NCBI GenBank assembly: GCA_015680685.1 | Contig: MNCI01030123.1 | Location: 202,918 to 266,917, forward strand | Direction of reading: 5' to 3' | Length of the DNA stretch: 64,000 bases | DNA from: Gnetum montanum | Taxonomy: Eukaryota; Streptophyta; Gnetopsida; Gnetales; Gnetaceae | Part shown: positions 1-11,705 of the stretch, in pieces | Numbering within the stretch: position 1 is the first letter of the stretch | Layout: every line of letters starts with the position of its first letter | The notes under the pieces: model-generated | What the model saw: the letters and a program-made list of their open reading frames with translations, nothing else | Database searches by the model: none | What the model was told of the DNA's origin: nothing | Made by a program: the position numbers and the translations under genes

Positions 1-517
1 GGATTACCAAGCGCAGAATCCTGGAATACGCTACTGGGCTACTAAGCAGCCAATGCTCGTAATCAAGTCGTACTCATGCGTTGCCACAAGCAGCCGATTC
101 CTTGACTAGTCGTACACGTCCGTAGACGCTCGTAATCAAGTCGTACTTGTGTGCACTAGGAAAGCAGTAAATAAACAACAATAAAACCATGTACTACAAG
201 GTTTATCCAATCAAGTTCGTCTTTATTGCCATACACAACTTGGGTTCAGGTTACAAGCTGCTCGAATAAAGAGCCGTTCACTCTAGGACTCCTACTGCGG
301 GCACATGGGAAAAATTCTAACTCTAGAGTGATCAATCTGCCAGAGCTTCGCTACTTCTAGCCAGGATTGGGAAATGAAGGGAGTGCCGCCTCTTATTTAT
401 AGATATGGTGGCGGACCGTGATATCGCGTATGCGATATCGCAAGGGAAGACGCGATATCGCAGCGGCCGTGGTATCGCGTACGCGATATCGCGGCACATG
501 CAAGTCGCGTCTCATCA
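1..517 (-). repeat. Element A: partial LTR (F-type), 5' end at 517
   Basis: Read on the minus strand this begins TGATGAGACGCGAC and runs through four or five GATATC-centred palindromic modules, a TATAAATA box, an AATAAA signal and part of U5, then leaves the window at base 1. It matches the LTR of element F (47899-48939) closely, including the U5 hairpin units. The base before its start is gag of element B, not a polypurine tract, so it is the 5' LTR of an element inserted into B, or a solo LTR; the missing left side would decide. The target duplication cannot be checked here. Confidence 0.85.
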
Positions 518-1540
518 ACATTGTATCCCCCCTCAAACCATGAGATATTGTTCATGTCTAGTCTCTTGATCCGGCTATCTTTCTGGTGCCTTGTAGGTAT
601 TCTAACTACCTCCGTAATGTCTAACATACTTCAGGTTGCTAGTAGGAGTTCTTCATGATCATCTCTCTCATGACATCTATGATGCCTACGTGGTTCCCTA
701 CTTTCCCTTATTTCATACCTTGATTCCTTGCAATGCCCTTGTCCTTGCTCTCAACTCTCTTGTCGAGGTCTCTCATTTTGCTTATCCTTATCCTTGTCCT
801 CACGGTTGTGCTCTTTGTGACTGTGTCCTAATGTGGAAGGAGAGGGTGAAAGATGTGATGAAGGGGAAGAAGAAGGGGAACCATCGCCATGATGATGTTT
901 GTAATTCTCTTTGGTGGCTACGACCCCAATCGTGATGGCGATTAGAATACTTACCCTTATCTTGTGCTTGTGTTCCCTCAGTGAACACTTGGTGTTCATG
1001 GGAATCAGAACTAGGGTTGTGTATCGTAGAGTGCAGGTTCTGATACCCCACCTCCTCACTATCGTTAGGAGGGGGAACATCATTTCGTGGAGAACCTATT
1101 GAGATAGGTTCACCACCCTTAATTTCTCTTATGATGGGCGAAGCATTACGGGGGCCTTTTCCCTTCAATGATGTGTGGTGACTCTCTTGCCGCAAGTCCC
1201 ATTGATGTTGCGCTTTTTTGGGATGGTAGTCCCTCATGTTGTACTCACATGCAATGTACTCAGCATATAATTGCAACATGTCAATTCATGCAAGGGCATG
1301 AAGGAGCATGTTGGGGGCGGATCTGTCTGGAGGCAACACTATGTTACCCTCCAAGTCTCTCCATCACAGTTGTTTGTCTTGATGGAAGACAAAGGTAAAG
1401 TCAGGTATATATTCATCATGATGAATATAGACCACACTGAATTGTTGAGGAACTGGCAGTTCTTGGTTATGTATGTTGTACCATCGACTGTCTCTTGTGT
1501 GATCCCTAGGTGGTGAAGTGCTTTTATGAGAAGAAGACAT
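518..1540 (-). pseudogene. Element B gag, N-terminal part, interrupted
   Basis: Minus-strand remnant of a gag gene that starts at an ATG at 1540 (MSSSHKST...) and is cut at 518 by the LTR of element A. It encodes the N-terminal block with the DEYI...LHQDEQLRWRD-like segment, a Ser/His-rich low-complexity linker (around 800-900) and the start of the retrotransposon gag core (LDITEVVRIPTRHQKDSRIKRLDMNN). It is nearly collinear with the gag of element I (50556-51580), so B is an I-type element. Stops and frame changes break it. Gag would form the virus-like particle in the cytoplasm; this copy cannot. Confidence 0.8.
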
Positions 1541-1666
1541 CTTAGTTTAGTTTGGTGTGCTGTTTGTTGTTATGTTATTTTTCATATGATTAACCCTAAG
1601 GGTTCGTTTAAGCTTCCCAACGATGTGGATGATTTCCTATGTTCTACTTAGCACAGAAACAACTTA

Positions 1667-1685
1667 GTCCCTGGCAACAACGCCA
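1667..1685 (-). other. Element B primer-binding site (tRNA-Asp type)
   Basis: The minus strand reads TGGCGTTGTTGCCAGGGAC directly after the LTR end. It differs at a few positions from TGGCGCCGTTGCCGGGGAT, the complement of the plant tRNA-Asp 3' end. It marks the inner edge of the 5' LTR. Confidence 0.8.
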
Positions 1686-1686
1686 A

Positions 1687-2474
1687 TGATAAGTGGCGAG
1701 GTACCCCTACACTCAACCATACGAATACGAGCATTACACATGCGATTCGATCGAACTCCATAGACTAAGTTCCTACAGACCTTATGGAACACCTAAGGTT
1801 AATCAATCATTGTCCTCCCAAGCTTACTTATATTTGTCACGGTTGTATGGTTAAGTAAGCTTGAGTCATGTGGTTTTTATATCTTTTATGTTTTCATCGC
1901 CTATGCTAATGAGGGAAAGGGTGAAGAGACTAAGTAACTAGCTTTAACTAACTAAGCCTTAATTACCCTCACATTAGTATCCGTTCCCACTTTCCCTTTC
2001 ACACCCTGAACCAATGCAATGTTGTTGGGATTACCAAACACTATTCGTTACTAGGATTACCAAGCGTAATGCACGTGCTCGAAGTAGTCGTACTGAATGC
2101 ACTTAACTAGGAGTTGAGGGTTGAGAGAGATTTAGTTAATTAATAAAGCATTTAAACATTAATAATAATTAAAGTCCTATTTAGCATAGTCCATGAATTG
2201 CAAGGTTTATCCAAGAGTTCGTCTTTATTGCTGTACACAATTGTGTGCTCAGGTACATAATTGCTCGAATAAAGATCCATTCACTTTGGGACTCCTACTG
2301 TGGGCACATGGAAATTATTCTAACTTTGGAATGGAAAAATGGCAAGAGTTTGGCTAAGGTCTAGATCTAGATGGAGAAACAACAGAGAGTTGCCTCTTAT
2401 TTATAGAACAGGTGGCGAACTGCGATATTGCGGGGAAAGATGCGATATTGCGTATGCGATATCATGTTCGATCA
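1687..2474 (-). repeat. Element B 5' LTR (I-type)
   Basis: LTR of about 788 bp on the minus strand. It starts TGATCGAACATGATATCGC at 2474 and ends ...GCCACTTATCA at 1687. From its 5' end it shows GATATC/AATATC palindromic modules, a TATAAATAAGAGG promoter box (about 2396-2406), AATAAA and the conserved U5 end with GGTTGAGTGTAGGGGTACC. It is closest to the LTRs of element I. The outer end is mutated (expected TGATGGGAC). No partner 3' LTR lies in the window. Confidence 0.85.
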
Positions 2475-3381
2475 ATAGCATTAAGCTTCACATCTACAAG
2501 GGATATGTAAAGGCTCTCACTTAGTCATGTACTAACCACCTTTATATGTAGTTGATAGAGTTGGGTGTTTAAGTGGCTAGCAAGTCTAAAGAAGGTGATG
2601 AAGCCCTTAATTCTATGTTAGTATGCTTTATGTTAGATGTTTTCATTTGAGAGATGGATGTATTTACAAATAATATAGGTTTGGATTGCCTATGAACTAT
2701 GGGTATTATGTATAGTCTTTATATGATATGAAAAGTGATAGGTCATGTGTTTGACATATAGACTGATATGATATGATGGTTTGTAACATGAGGTTACTAT
2801 GTATTTGTACTAGATATGCTCATATGTATGGCATGTTAGAGGATGATGTTACAGATATATTGATTATAGCTATAACACCATAGCTATTTAAATCGTGTTG
2901 TGTAAAAGGTGCTAAACTTCTATAATTGTTCATCACATATATCATCACCAATACCTCCATTCCTTCCATCATCTTATCTCACATCATCATCATCACCCTA
3001 GCCTTGTCCCAACAAAATGGAGTTGGCTACATGAGTTCTCTTTTGTCATTCACCTTCATGAAGAGCTAGTAAGATTAGAAAATCTAAAAAAGAATCTATT
3101 TATAGTAGTTGACATGTTTTTTATAGCTAGCTACTAACCAAATGGTAATCCTTCTTCTATCGTATTCAAGCTTGGAACCAAAATTAGTGGAATTATCAAC
3201 TTATCTTACACGCATTTTAAAAATATTTTTATTCTTTATATTTGATTATTTTTATAACTTTTCTTTCTTTCATTCTTATATAATTCAGTAGAAATGAAAG
3301 AGAGAAAATGTTGTTCATGAATGCTACTAGTGATGCAACTATCAAATTACCTCTATAAGGTAGTCTAGAACATGGCTATAG

Positions 3382-3829
3382 CACTCACAAAATGATATTT
3401 AGCTCATCTAGAATGTGGTTGAAAAAATCAAAGATTGAATTTATCTCACCCACAAATTTTTGCAAAATAGGTCTATCAAATATTTAAAAATTTAGGTTTT
3501 TGTGGTATTTCTAACACCATAAAAAAGGCTGTGTCATTTTTTTTAAAAAAATGCCATATGCTAAGAAATATTAAGGCTTTAATAGAATTTTTAAAAACAC
3601 CATAAAAGAGGCTCCATTGACCTCTAAGCAGTATGCAATAATCGCAATATTGAGGCTATAGTCAAGTTTCTATAAAACATTACAAAGAAGGCTATCATTG
3701 CATTTTTGAAATGCCAATTAAGCATTTCCACTAGGGGTATTTTACCCTAAAATGCTTCTAATAATATTGTTTTAAGATGTTTAGAAATGTTTCATTATGA
3801 AATGCTAAAAATGCATATTTGTTATGGTG
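3382..3829. mobile_element. Possible small CACTA-like DNA element
   Basis: The left end reads CACTCACAAAATGATATTTAGC and the reverse complement of the right end reads CACCATAACAAATATGCATT, a loose terminal inverted repeat. The interior carries short direct and inverted repeats built on AAATGC and ACACCATAA, as in CACTA subterminal regions. The 3-bp flanks (TAG left, AGG right) do not match, so target duplication is not supported. No transposase is visible. Confidence 0.25.
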
Positions 3830-4989
3830 AGGAATTCAAAAATTCCACTATTGATGAGACTTCTTATAGTAATTTGATTAAGTTTTGCAAGTAGCATATA
3901 TTACAAAAAGACAAAGAAAAAAATGTTTAAGTAGAAGGTTTAATTGAAATGTTATAGAAATAGTTTCTTTTGGGCATCATTAGCATGTTGTTAGAATAGA
4001 AAGAAAAAAAAGAATGCAAGTGATGTGCCTAGCAATAATGTGTAGATTGATTGTAGAGCATGCAACAAAAGTGTGATGATTGTTATAAGACATGACAAAA
4101 AAATTTAATTTTTATGGTTATAATCATGATATTAATCTTGGTAATGACCTGTTTAAGATTAATGAAAAAAGAGGATGTAAAAAAAGGAAAAAATATGTAT
4201 TAAAGGAGATACCAACTTGATATAGTTGTAGTGATTTAGAATTTTATTAATTTTCTATAAGATGAAGTATAACGATTGAGGTGATGCATTACTATGAGTC
4301 ATAGTGGTACAATGCATGGTTATCAAATTAACTAAATTTTTGGTTAATTATTAGCTATTGCATGTTTTTTTTATCATCTTTATTAGTCAAGTAATTTGAA
4401 CTTAGCTTAGTTGGGTTTGTTGCATTTTTTATTTATTTTTTTAACATGAATGATATTTGTCATTTTCTATAATATTACATTTCTATCTTTAATGTTACAT
4501 GACTTCATTAATGGTTTAACTTAGTATGAGATTTTTCTACTATAATATTTTTAACAACTCTCACCCCTTATGATGATGTTTTAACATAAGACTTTATATT
4601 TTAATTTTTGTGATTTAGTTTGTAGCATTTGTGGTATTTTATATTTAAATTATTATTATTTTTAATGATGCTACTAACCTTATTGTCTCTTGATAAGGAC
4701 ACAATGATTGGATATGGTCCCTATTGGAGATAATATTTATCCTTTTATCTCTCACTCTTATTTGTGTAGGTCTAGGTCAATTAATGAGTTTTAGGCAGGA
4801 ACCTTTTAGAATCCTATCATGGATCTTTGTGAATTTGATCTATATAAGAGAGTCTATCCTTCCTCTTTCAACCATCATTTTCATCTTACATTACATTTCA
4901 TCTTTGAGTTGTGTTTGGATCTTGAGTTCATATTCTTACAAAGCCTTGTTTAATGATGGTGATTTCACCATTAAAAACTTTTAGTAACA

Positions 4990-5312
4990 TTTTTATGAAA
5001 TGAAGCATCTACCAATGCCTCTAATAGTTAACATAAGCATTTTTTGCAATGTGCTTAAAAAATAAACAATTATTAGTGAGCTTTTTAAGAAACACCATTA
5101 ATGATTCATGGTGAATTATTTTTTTTAAATGCCACTAATGCTTTAATAGGAGCATTTCTAAAAAATGTCACTATTGCTACCATGGTGGAATTTTAGTAAA
5201 ATGCCACTACTCATGCATGAGAAACTTCTCTTAGAAACACCACTATTATTGGATGTTATTCAAGATGTTAATAGGAAATACCTCAAAAACACGATTATTT
5301 TTTAAAAAATAA
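4990..5312. repeat. Subterminal-repeat-like array (CCACTA units)
   Basis: Degenerate units AAATGCCACTAATG, AAATGTCACTATTG, AAATGCCACTACTC and AAACACCACTATT recur about every 40-60 bp. This resembles the subterminal repeats of a CACTA-type transposon end. Element D's truncated LTR abuts the array at about 5313, so the end of the older transposon may have been lost there. It may belong with the 3382-3829 repeats to one larger element. Confidence 0.35.
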
Positions 5313-5755
5313 TTGCCTTTTACAATATCCTATTGATTAACGCAGAATGAGTACGACTTAACCACAAACATTTAAGTGTAACTACTTGGTAACCCAGTAG
5401 CATATCTAGGAGTGCTCAAGTAATGTGCACTTGGTAGTCCTAGAAGTAGTACACGAGGTTCAAGATGCGTATGGATGATTAAGGATGGATTTCATTTTTC
5501 ATTTTCCATTAAGCTTAATTAAGATTGTTCCCCATCATCTCTAGGAGTAGCATTAGTTTAGGATCCCATCATTTACCTCACTTTGAACTAAACCATATGT
5601 GATCAGCAAATACTAGTCTAGGTGGGAAGATAGCAAACTGTGATCAATGTGTGACTATCTAGATACCACAACTAGTCCATCTATGGAGTTCAACCGGATC
5701 ATGCATACATGCTCATATTCATATGGTTGAGTGAGAGGTACCTTGCCACTCATCA
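5313..5755 (+). repeat. Element D 5' LTR, 3' half only
   Basis: Matches the second half of D's 3' LTR (about 21895-22348), including AGAATGAGTACGACTTAA and the end GGTACCTTGCCACTCATCA. The promoter half is absent: homology starts near 5313 at the edge of the AT-rich unclassified DNA. Either a deletion or a later rearrangement removed it. Confidence 0.85.
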
Positions 5756-5756
5756 T

Positions 5757-5775
5757 TGGCATCGTTGTTGAGGAT
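5757..5775 (+). other. Element D primer-binding site
   Basis: TGGCATCGTTGTTGAGGAT follows the LTR end after one base. It is a decayed match to the tRNA-Asp complement TGGCGCCGTTGCCGGGGAT. Confidence 0.75.
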
Positions 5776-5874
5776 GGTGCTAGTTATTTAGATAGTTACA
5801 TATCCAAGATTGCTATAATGATGCATTAATGATATATCTTTTAGAAGGAAAGTAATTGCAACTAAGTCACACAC

Positions 5875-7397
5875 AATGATAATGCAACAACTAGTGAGGA
5901 AATTCATTGGAGAACGAATGAAATTTATGATGAAGATGAAGTTTGGAGTACTCAATCTTATGCAGGAATCTCGTATGTTCATGAACACCCCAACAGTACT
6001 CAAGGACTCTTGTCATACAACTCTAACACCTCTAGTGAGGATGGGACATCCCATAGAAGAAGGAAGCCCATAAGGCCTAGGACCTTCTCAATGGTTAATA
6101 GGAATATATTCCAAGATGATTGGGAGACTTACAAAAATCATGACAAGTCTTCTAGTTCTTTCTCTTCCTCTACTCCTTCGATGTCATGTCATGACATGGA
6201 TGACCATCTCTCAAGCGGTCAGCATAGAAATAAAAATCAAGCCCATGAGCAAAGTCAAGAATGCCAACATGAATGAAGAAAATATCGTCCCAACTCACAA
6301 ATTTGTAACCTACCTTGACGATGAACCCTTGCTAGCCACTACGAGCCTAATGCATATACGAGAGGCTGTTCAAATATCCCGTAGGCATCACAAGGAAAGC
6401 CATCTACCCAGGCTTGACTGAAATAACTTTTCCAAGTTTTCAGGAGGCTATGATTTAGATTTGCAACATCATTTACAAGCCTTCTATGATGCTTGTGCAT
6501 GGAACAACATTGATAATGTATGGAAAAGGCTTAAGCTCTTTCCTATGACACTCGTTGGTCAAGAAAAAGTATGGCATAGGTCTTTAAAACCAAAATCAAT
6601 TCGTAGTTGGCCAACAATGATAGAACTCTTCACTGAAAGATATCAAACCTATGTAAGAGTGTCAACCTTGAAGAGACAAATCCAAGAGTGGAAACAAGGA
6701 TAACATGAACCCTTGGACATGGCCTTAGAAAGGTATTATTTGTTGTTAAAAAATTGCCCAGGCCATGGGTTCTTTGAGGAAAGGCTAATGTATCACATCA
6801 TGGATGGGCTTTGTAATGAAACAAGGGAGACCTTAGGTATGTATGCCCCAGGTCAACTATATGAGCTATGAACCCACCAATTCCAAGAGCTTATTAAGCG
6901 GGTAGAAAGAGAAGGAGAAATAGCTAGATGGGAGAATGTTGAAAGCTCTTAATAGGACCAAAATCTCAAAATAGTAAAGGTCCATGATCATGAAGAGGAG
7001 AAATCAACTCACCCCAAGGAGGTGGAATCTCCATCTTTGCCAATACTACAATCACTAGATGAAATTAAGACAAAGATCAATAAGATCATAGAATGGGTAC
7101 ATGAAAAGTGCGAAGAATATGCCAACATTGTTAAAGGTGGAACCATCCCAAATCGAGAAACAGGACCGAACACCACTTGACAATTAGAAAGAAGGGTTGA
7201 AGGAAATAAGGATAGGAGGTCAACTACAAATCATACTTATCAATGTGATGTTTGCCTATATGATCATCCCATAGGCCAATGCCCAATCTTGTCACATTTA
7301 CATGAGCATTGGGGAGGAATGTCACATCCATATTTCATACAGAAATACTTGGTTCAACCACAGTGGCAAAAACCCCAATCGTGAGGGATGCCATCGT
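5875..7397 (+). pseudogene. Element D gag, first part
   Basis: Collinear with the gag of element C. It starts in an acidic N-terminal block (ATSEEIHW-like, no surviving ATG), changes from frame 1 to frame 2 near 6260-6290, then gives the gag core (SLMHIREAVQISRRHHKESHLPRLD; LQHHLQAFYDACAWNNIDN; TERYQTYVRVSTLKRQIQ). A zinc knuckle CDVCLYDHPIGQC lies at about 7237-7275, spaced C-x2-C-x3-H-x4-C. It lacks the N-terminal DEYI/LHQDEQ block present in E, F, I and J. The reading is cut at 7397 by element C and resumes at 15778. Confidence 0.8.
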
Positions 7398-8248
7398 TGA
7401 TGAGTGGTGAGGTACCCCTACACTCAACCATATGAAACAAGCATAGCATGTGTGATTTGGTCGAACTCCACAAATGGACTAGTTGTGGCACCCAAACAGT
7501 TATCCTTAGGTTGCAGTTCGTTGTCCTCCCACCTGGACTAGTGTTTATATTTGTCATGTATGGTTTAGTCCAGAGTGAGGTGTATGATGTGTTCCTAATT
7601 CTATGCTACTCTTGAAGGTAGTGGAAAATAAGATTAACTAAGCTAAGCTAGGAGGAAAAGGTCAGGAAATCTAATCTAGCCTAAGTGCGACGAGCAATCG
7701 ATTCCTTGATCAACCGTACACATCTTGGACCTCATGCATGACTACCACTAGGATTACCAAGCGCAGACCCTAGGTATACCACTGGGCTACCAAGTAGTCA
7801 CACTTAAATGCTCGTAATCAAGTTGTACTTGTTCCACGTTCTAGGAGTTTAAGGATGAGAGAGAGAAAACATTAAATAACATTAAATAAATAAACAGCAA
7901 AGTGACTGCTGCAATGATGAAGTAATCTCGATCTTTATTTTTGGTCATGTGTGTGTCCAAGTACATCACACTCGAATAAAGAATGTCGTACAATTACATT
8001 CACCACACTGTGGGCAGACACAGGAAAAATAATCTATTTCTAGAGGGATCAAACTGCCAGAGCTTTGCTACTCCTATTCTATCTGTGTTAAATAAGGGAG
8101 ACCCACATCTTATTTATAGATATGACGACGAACTACGATATTGTGTATGCGATATCGTAGGGAAGACGCGATATCACGTACACGATATCGTAGGGCATGC
8201 GATATCGCGTACACGATATCGCAGCCTATGTGATATCGCATCTCATCA
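7398..8248 (-). repeat. Element C 3' LTR
   Basis: 851 bp, minus strand, TGATGAG...CTCATCA. On the minus strand from 8248 it runs through GATATC palindromes at roughly 8140-8240, a TATA box (forward TATTTATA, 8111-8118), a polyadenylation-type signal and a long U5 that includes the TTGGTAATCCYAG hairpin motif. It is preceded by a GTGGGGGTA tract. It pairs with 14942-15777. Confidence 0.92.
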
Positions 8249-8262
8249 TACCCCCACGGCTG
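8249..8262 (-). other. Element C polypurine tract
   Basis: The minus strand reads AGCCGTGGGGGTA immediately upstream of the 3' LTR. This is the tract that would prime plus-strand synthesis. Other elements have TCATGGGGGTA here. Confidence 0.75.
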
Positions 8263-8315
8263 ATTGAAAACTCGTCCTTGAGTTAAAGAGAGAACACGTT
8301 CCATTGATTACACAG

Positions 8316-8339
8316 TGGATAGGTATGGGATTATTAACT
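8316..8339 (-). other. Conserved 3' block upstream of the polypurine tract (C)
   Basis: The minus strand carries TTAATAATCCCATACC, found in the same place in D, E, F and I although flanking sequence has diverged. Function unknown. Confidence 0.6.
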
Positions 8340-8416
8340 GGAAAAGGAAATGAAATAATGCCGCAGTGTTGGAAGACACAACACAAAAAAAATGCTACAA
8401 CTACAAAAATGGGAAC

Positions 8417-11227
8417 TCATGTAGTTCCTGGTGGTGGTGGCTCCTCCATGGGTGCTTTCCCTTTGTCATGTGCTCCAAGCTTTGGAGCTTGATGGTGTTG
8501 AAGTATGGCCTGGAGCTTCTCCTATTCGATCCGAGGATCTTGTGCCATCCATGTTAATGTTTTGATGTTTGACAGAGTCAACACTTCCCATGGACAGGGT
8601 AGTTGCAGGAACATTTGGTTGGCTTTGACATACCATGCCCCGAACACCTGTCGTTCCTCTTCATAGGCTCTGGCTTTGTTCTTGTATTCATGAAGATCTA
8701 TTAGTTGTCGTGCCAAGTTAGTTGCTACATCTTTCTGTCCTTGGTAGCTTGCTTTTACCACCTCGAGTTCAGAATTTTCGACATCTAGTTTCTTAGCTAG
8801 CTTCTTGCACTCTGCAAATTCTGCTTCATATTTGATGTGGGTGGAAGCTACCTGCTACTTAAGCTCTGACCTTGGGCACCCTACTATTAACATAGCAAGT
8901 TTGGCATATCTAAGGTTTTTCAACTCCATGTATTCGGTCAAGTCTTGGATCTGCAGGTCCCGATTTTTAACTTCTACTTGGTGGGCGAAGGCGTAAGTGT
9001 CCAATATGGCCCTCCAATCAGTGTGTTGAGCACTGATGTTATTGATTTGAGCCTTGGCCATATGGATCTCCTTATTCAGGATTTGTTTGTACATCCCCAA
9101 CTGATCATGGAAGTGCTCCTTCAGCTTCTCGTGTCGTTTAGCCTCATTCTACCACGTGCTTATTTCAATGGCTGATTTTTGGCGAATAACGCATACCTCC
9201 TCCATTGAGAGGGTTCAATTTTCTTTGGCTACACGGATCACATCCCGATTAACCTGAATGAATTGTTCTCGCAACTGTTGAAAGTGTTCATTGAGAACAT
9301 TCTTTTGTTTCTCCACAGAGGTCAACCGAAGGTTATCTGCAACCAACTAGTTATTCTCTTCTTCTAAGGCCTTGAGAGCCTTAAGATGTGCATGGGTTTG
9401 CGCCTGTGATGCGGAGGTATGCCAAATAGGCTTCTCCTTTTCTTCTGCCACCTTCTTATTTTCTACTATCAATTTGGTTAGTTGCTCGATTCTAAAGTTA
9501 TCCAGCTAGTCTACGGGAACAAATTGTAGAGGAACCTGCTATGTTACTTGTAAGGCTATGAGCTGCTCTTGTAGTCTCTGCACTTCAGCTTCAGCATGCT
9601 CTGCCCTCACTTCAAATATGACTAGCTTCCCCTTTGTGGAAATGAGGTCTGATTGAATTGCTGTTACATCCTAGGGGATGTCAAACAGAGACGTCAAAAC
9701 TTGTCTTGTTTGGAGCAATCTATCCAGTGCATCCTCATGTTCTGCAGGAGTCATTGAGGTTTTGGCCAAAGTTTGAGCATCCCGTGCTCCTGCAAGATCT
9801 TTTAGTGGTACAACAGGTACATTGAAAGATTCCTTGATGTGATCTGCAACCACATCTGCAGCTCCCATGGCATTCTGGTGTTACATGACCACCACAGTGG
9901 CCCCTTCGCCAGTCTCTAACTTTACTTGAAAAGATGCCGCATTTTCTGAGTCTATTGCAACCATCTAATTTCCCCTCCTTCTATTTTAATTGAGACTCCA
10001 CCCCTTACGTGATCAAGCAAAATTGTAGGCTGAATGACATCGTTGAAGATGCAGAAGAGGCTTGTGTCATCATGACTTCCCCAACTAACCATCTTAATGA
10101 TGGTCCAAAGATGGCTCATCGATGACCTGAAGATGGCTCATCGATGGTCTGTAGTCTTGTGGCGGTGAAGGTTGATCCTGACCTGTGCCAAGCACTACTT
10201 CTTATTGTTGGCTAGGACCCATGGCTGAAGGTTTGCTAGGTCCTGCAAGTTGAGTTGCAGGTGGTCCAATCATCTATTCTTCTTCTTCTTCAGGTCTCAG
10301 TTCTTTGCCAGTGCTTTTTCTTGGAGCTAGCACCTTTAACAGTTAAGCATAAGAAGCATTCTGGGCTTTTCGGAGGATGTCATTAGTGTATCCCTAAATA
10401 CCAACCCGTCTGCATAGTTTTCTGATAAGACAAGGGAAGGGCAGCAGCATCTTCCCTGACTTCCGTTCTTCAAATCACCTTAGGATCTCTGTCAAATATA
10501 GATGGGGAAGGTTAGTATTAACCTTTTCCATCAACACTGCACATCCTCTAGACGCATACGTTGATATTCTTTTTAAACCTTTTGTGGGGAAGAGGTGATA
10601 GGTTCCAATTTTGAAATAAACTCACTCTTCCATCGTCAGCTCACCAAAAGCTTTACCTCTACCATACGCCTTCTCTAACTAATCCTTTCGCATATCAGGG
10701 TTTGATCGGGTAGATAACTGAGCAACATGGGGTCCTGAATTCGGAAGGTTTGACACTTCCGAAATCACCTATGCAGAAAAGTCTACTGTCACACCACAAA
10801 TGTCAACTGTGGTACCTTGCTCCTTATTTTGCTAGAACTGGTACATTTCACCTAAGTACTAGGCATCACTTTCAGAGAGGACAAGCCATAAGGGAGACCC
10901 TTTGAGGTGATCCCTAACAACCTCAAGAGTCAACTCTGCAAAAGATTTGAAGTTTAGCTCCACAATCATCGCAATAAATGTGGACTTCTTACGGATAGCC
11001 TGAACACATTCTGGGGGCAACATGAGTTGTTTTCCTAGTTTAGGCGTAGCAGTAGCTCCTCCTTCTGCCTATCCAAACCATTTAGTAGGAGGTTCTTCTT
11101 GATGGATGCTGAATGATTGCACCTCCTGTTCTGTATGCTATCTAGTAGGGACTTGTCCTCCACCTCTCCAAGGTTGTTTCGCTCCACCTTGAACAGGACC
11201 CTCCTATTGTTCACGTTTCAGGGCCAT
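8417..11227 (-). pseudogene. Element C aORF: about 937-codon ORF with N-terminal domain and coiled coil
   Basis: Starts at an ATG (11227) directly after a splice-acceptor-like AG and ends at TGA (8417-8419) after MEEPPPPGTT. All long fragments (8522-8761, 8855-9100, 9671-9868) share one frame with the ATG, so only stop codons break it. Residues about 90-300 match D and E: LNFKSFAELT, PLWLVLSES, YHLFPTKGLKRISTY, PFPCLIRKLCRRVG. Then comes a Pro/Gln-rich linker, and residues about 430-850 are charged, Leu/Ala/Gln/Glu-rich and probably coiled coil. No signal peptide or membrane segment is visible, which argues against an envelope role despite the env-like position after gag/pol. Function unrecognised. 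Confidence 0.75.
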
Positions 11228-11446
11228 CTCCAATCACATAGGGCAAGCATTAGTAAGGCTATTTTTAAAGTCAAGTTATACCTTACTGCTTGTCTTAAAT
11301 AAAGATCTTATGTTATAACGTGTGATCATGCCCAAAAATTATAATAATGGGTCCTATGACTTAGGTGGTTTCCATTTTTAATCTCCCGGTATACTTAAGG
11401 TCATATGATTTTTGGCACAATTTTTCTAAGTGTTAGTGTTAATTAC
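11228..11446 (-). other. Predicted intron before the C aORF
   Basis: On the minus strand a donor TAGG|GTAATT at 11446 and an acceptor ATTGGAG|ATG at 11228 bracket 219 nt. The position matches donor/acceptor pairs in D (18281-18530) and E (32533-32842) and the donor in H (60056). The acceptor lacks the usual pyrimidine before AG, so it may be decayed. Confidence 0.5.
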
Positions 11447-11646
11447 CCTAATTGATGTCTCTCCCCCATGACTAAACTAAACAATCCAGGTTCAAGCAGG
11501 TTCAAACGGAAATAAAATCGGAGCACCTGTGCACAAGATATGAGTGAAAAAGCAAGGGTCACACAATCGCAAGTCGCAGAGAAAAATTTCAAAAACTCCC
11601 CCCACGTGAATGACAAAATGATGCCAAGTGTTGCGGTGGGGGTTCC

Positions 11647-11705
11647 TATTTATAGGTAAATAGGATGCGATATCGCATACGATGCATCGTGTACGCTATA
11701 TCTTG
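11647..11705 (-). promoter_or_regulatory. Internal promoter-like block of element C
   Basis: The minus strand shows GATATAGCGTAC, then the 12-bp palindrome ACGATGCATCGT (11679-11690), the 14-bp palindrome ATGCGATATCGCAT (11665-11678) and a TATA box CCTATAAATAGG (11645-11656). The order and motif are those of the LTR promoter, but it sits 420 bp upstream of the aORF ATG and not in an LTR. A leader and a donor site follow. It is likely the start of a separate aORF transcript. Confidence 0.65.

Larger units (their letters stand above)
2475..5312. other. AT-rich unclassified DNA between elements B and D
   Basis: No credible gene. It is AT-rich, with only short ORFs such as an 86-codon one at 4724-4984 that shows no recognisable domain. 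The right part (about 4990-5312) and the stretch 3480-3830 hold dispersed short repeats. Near 2940-3030 there is a CATCATCAT run followed by TCCCAACAAAATGGAGTTGGCTACATG, which looks like a dispersed repeat tail, but I cannot name its family. The right edge is where the truncated 5' LTR of element D begins. Confidence 0.6.

Noticed and set aside
1-517. Solo LTR for element A
   Set aside because: Cannot be decided, because the left end and its flank are outside the window.
2940-3040. SINE tail (CATCATCAT run then GGAGTTGGCTACATG)
   Set aside because: It resembles dispersed plant repeat ends, but no A/B box promoter or duplication could be shown.
4724-4984. 86-codon hydrophobic ORF
   Set aside because: It is in AT-rich non-coding DNA, has no homologous copy in the window and no recognisable domain.
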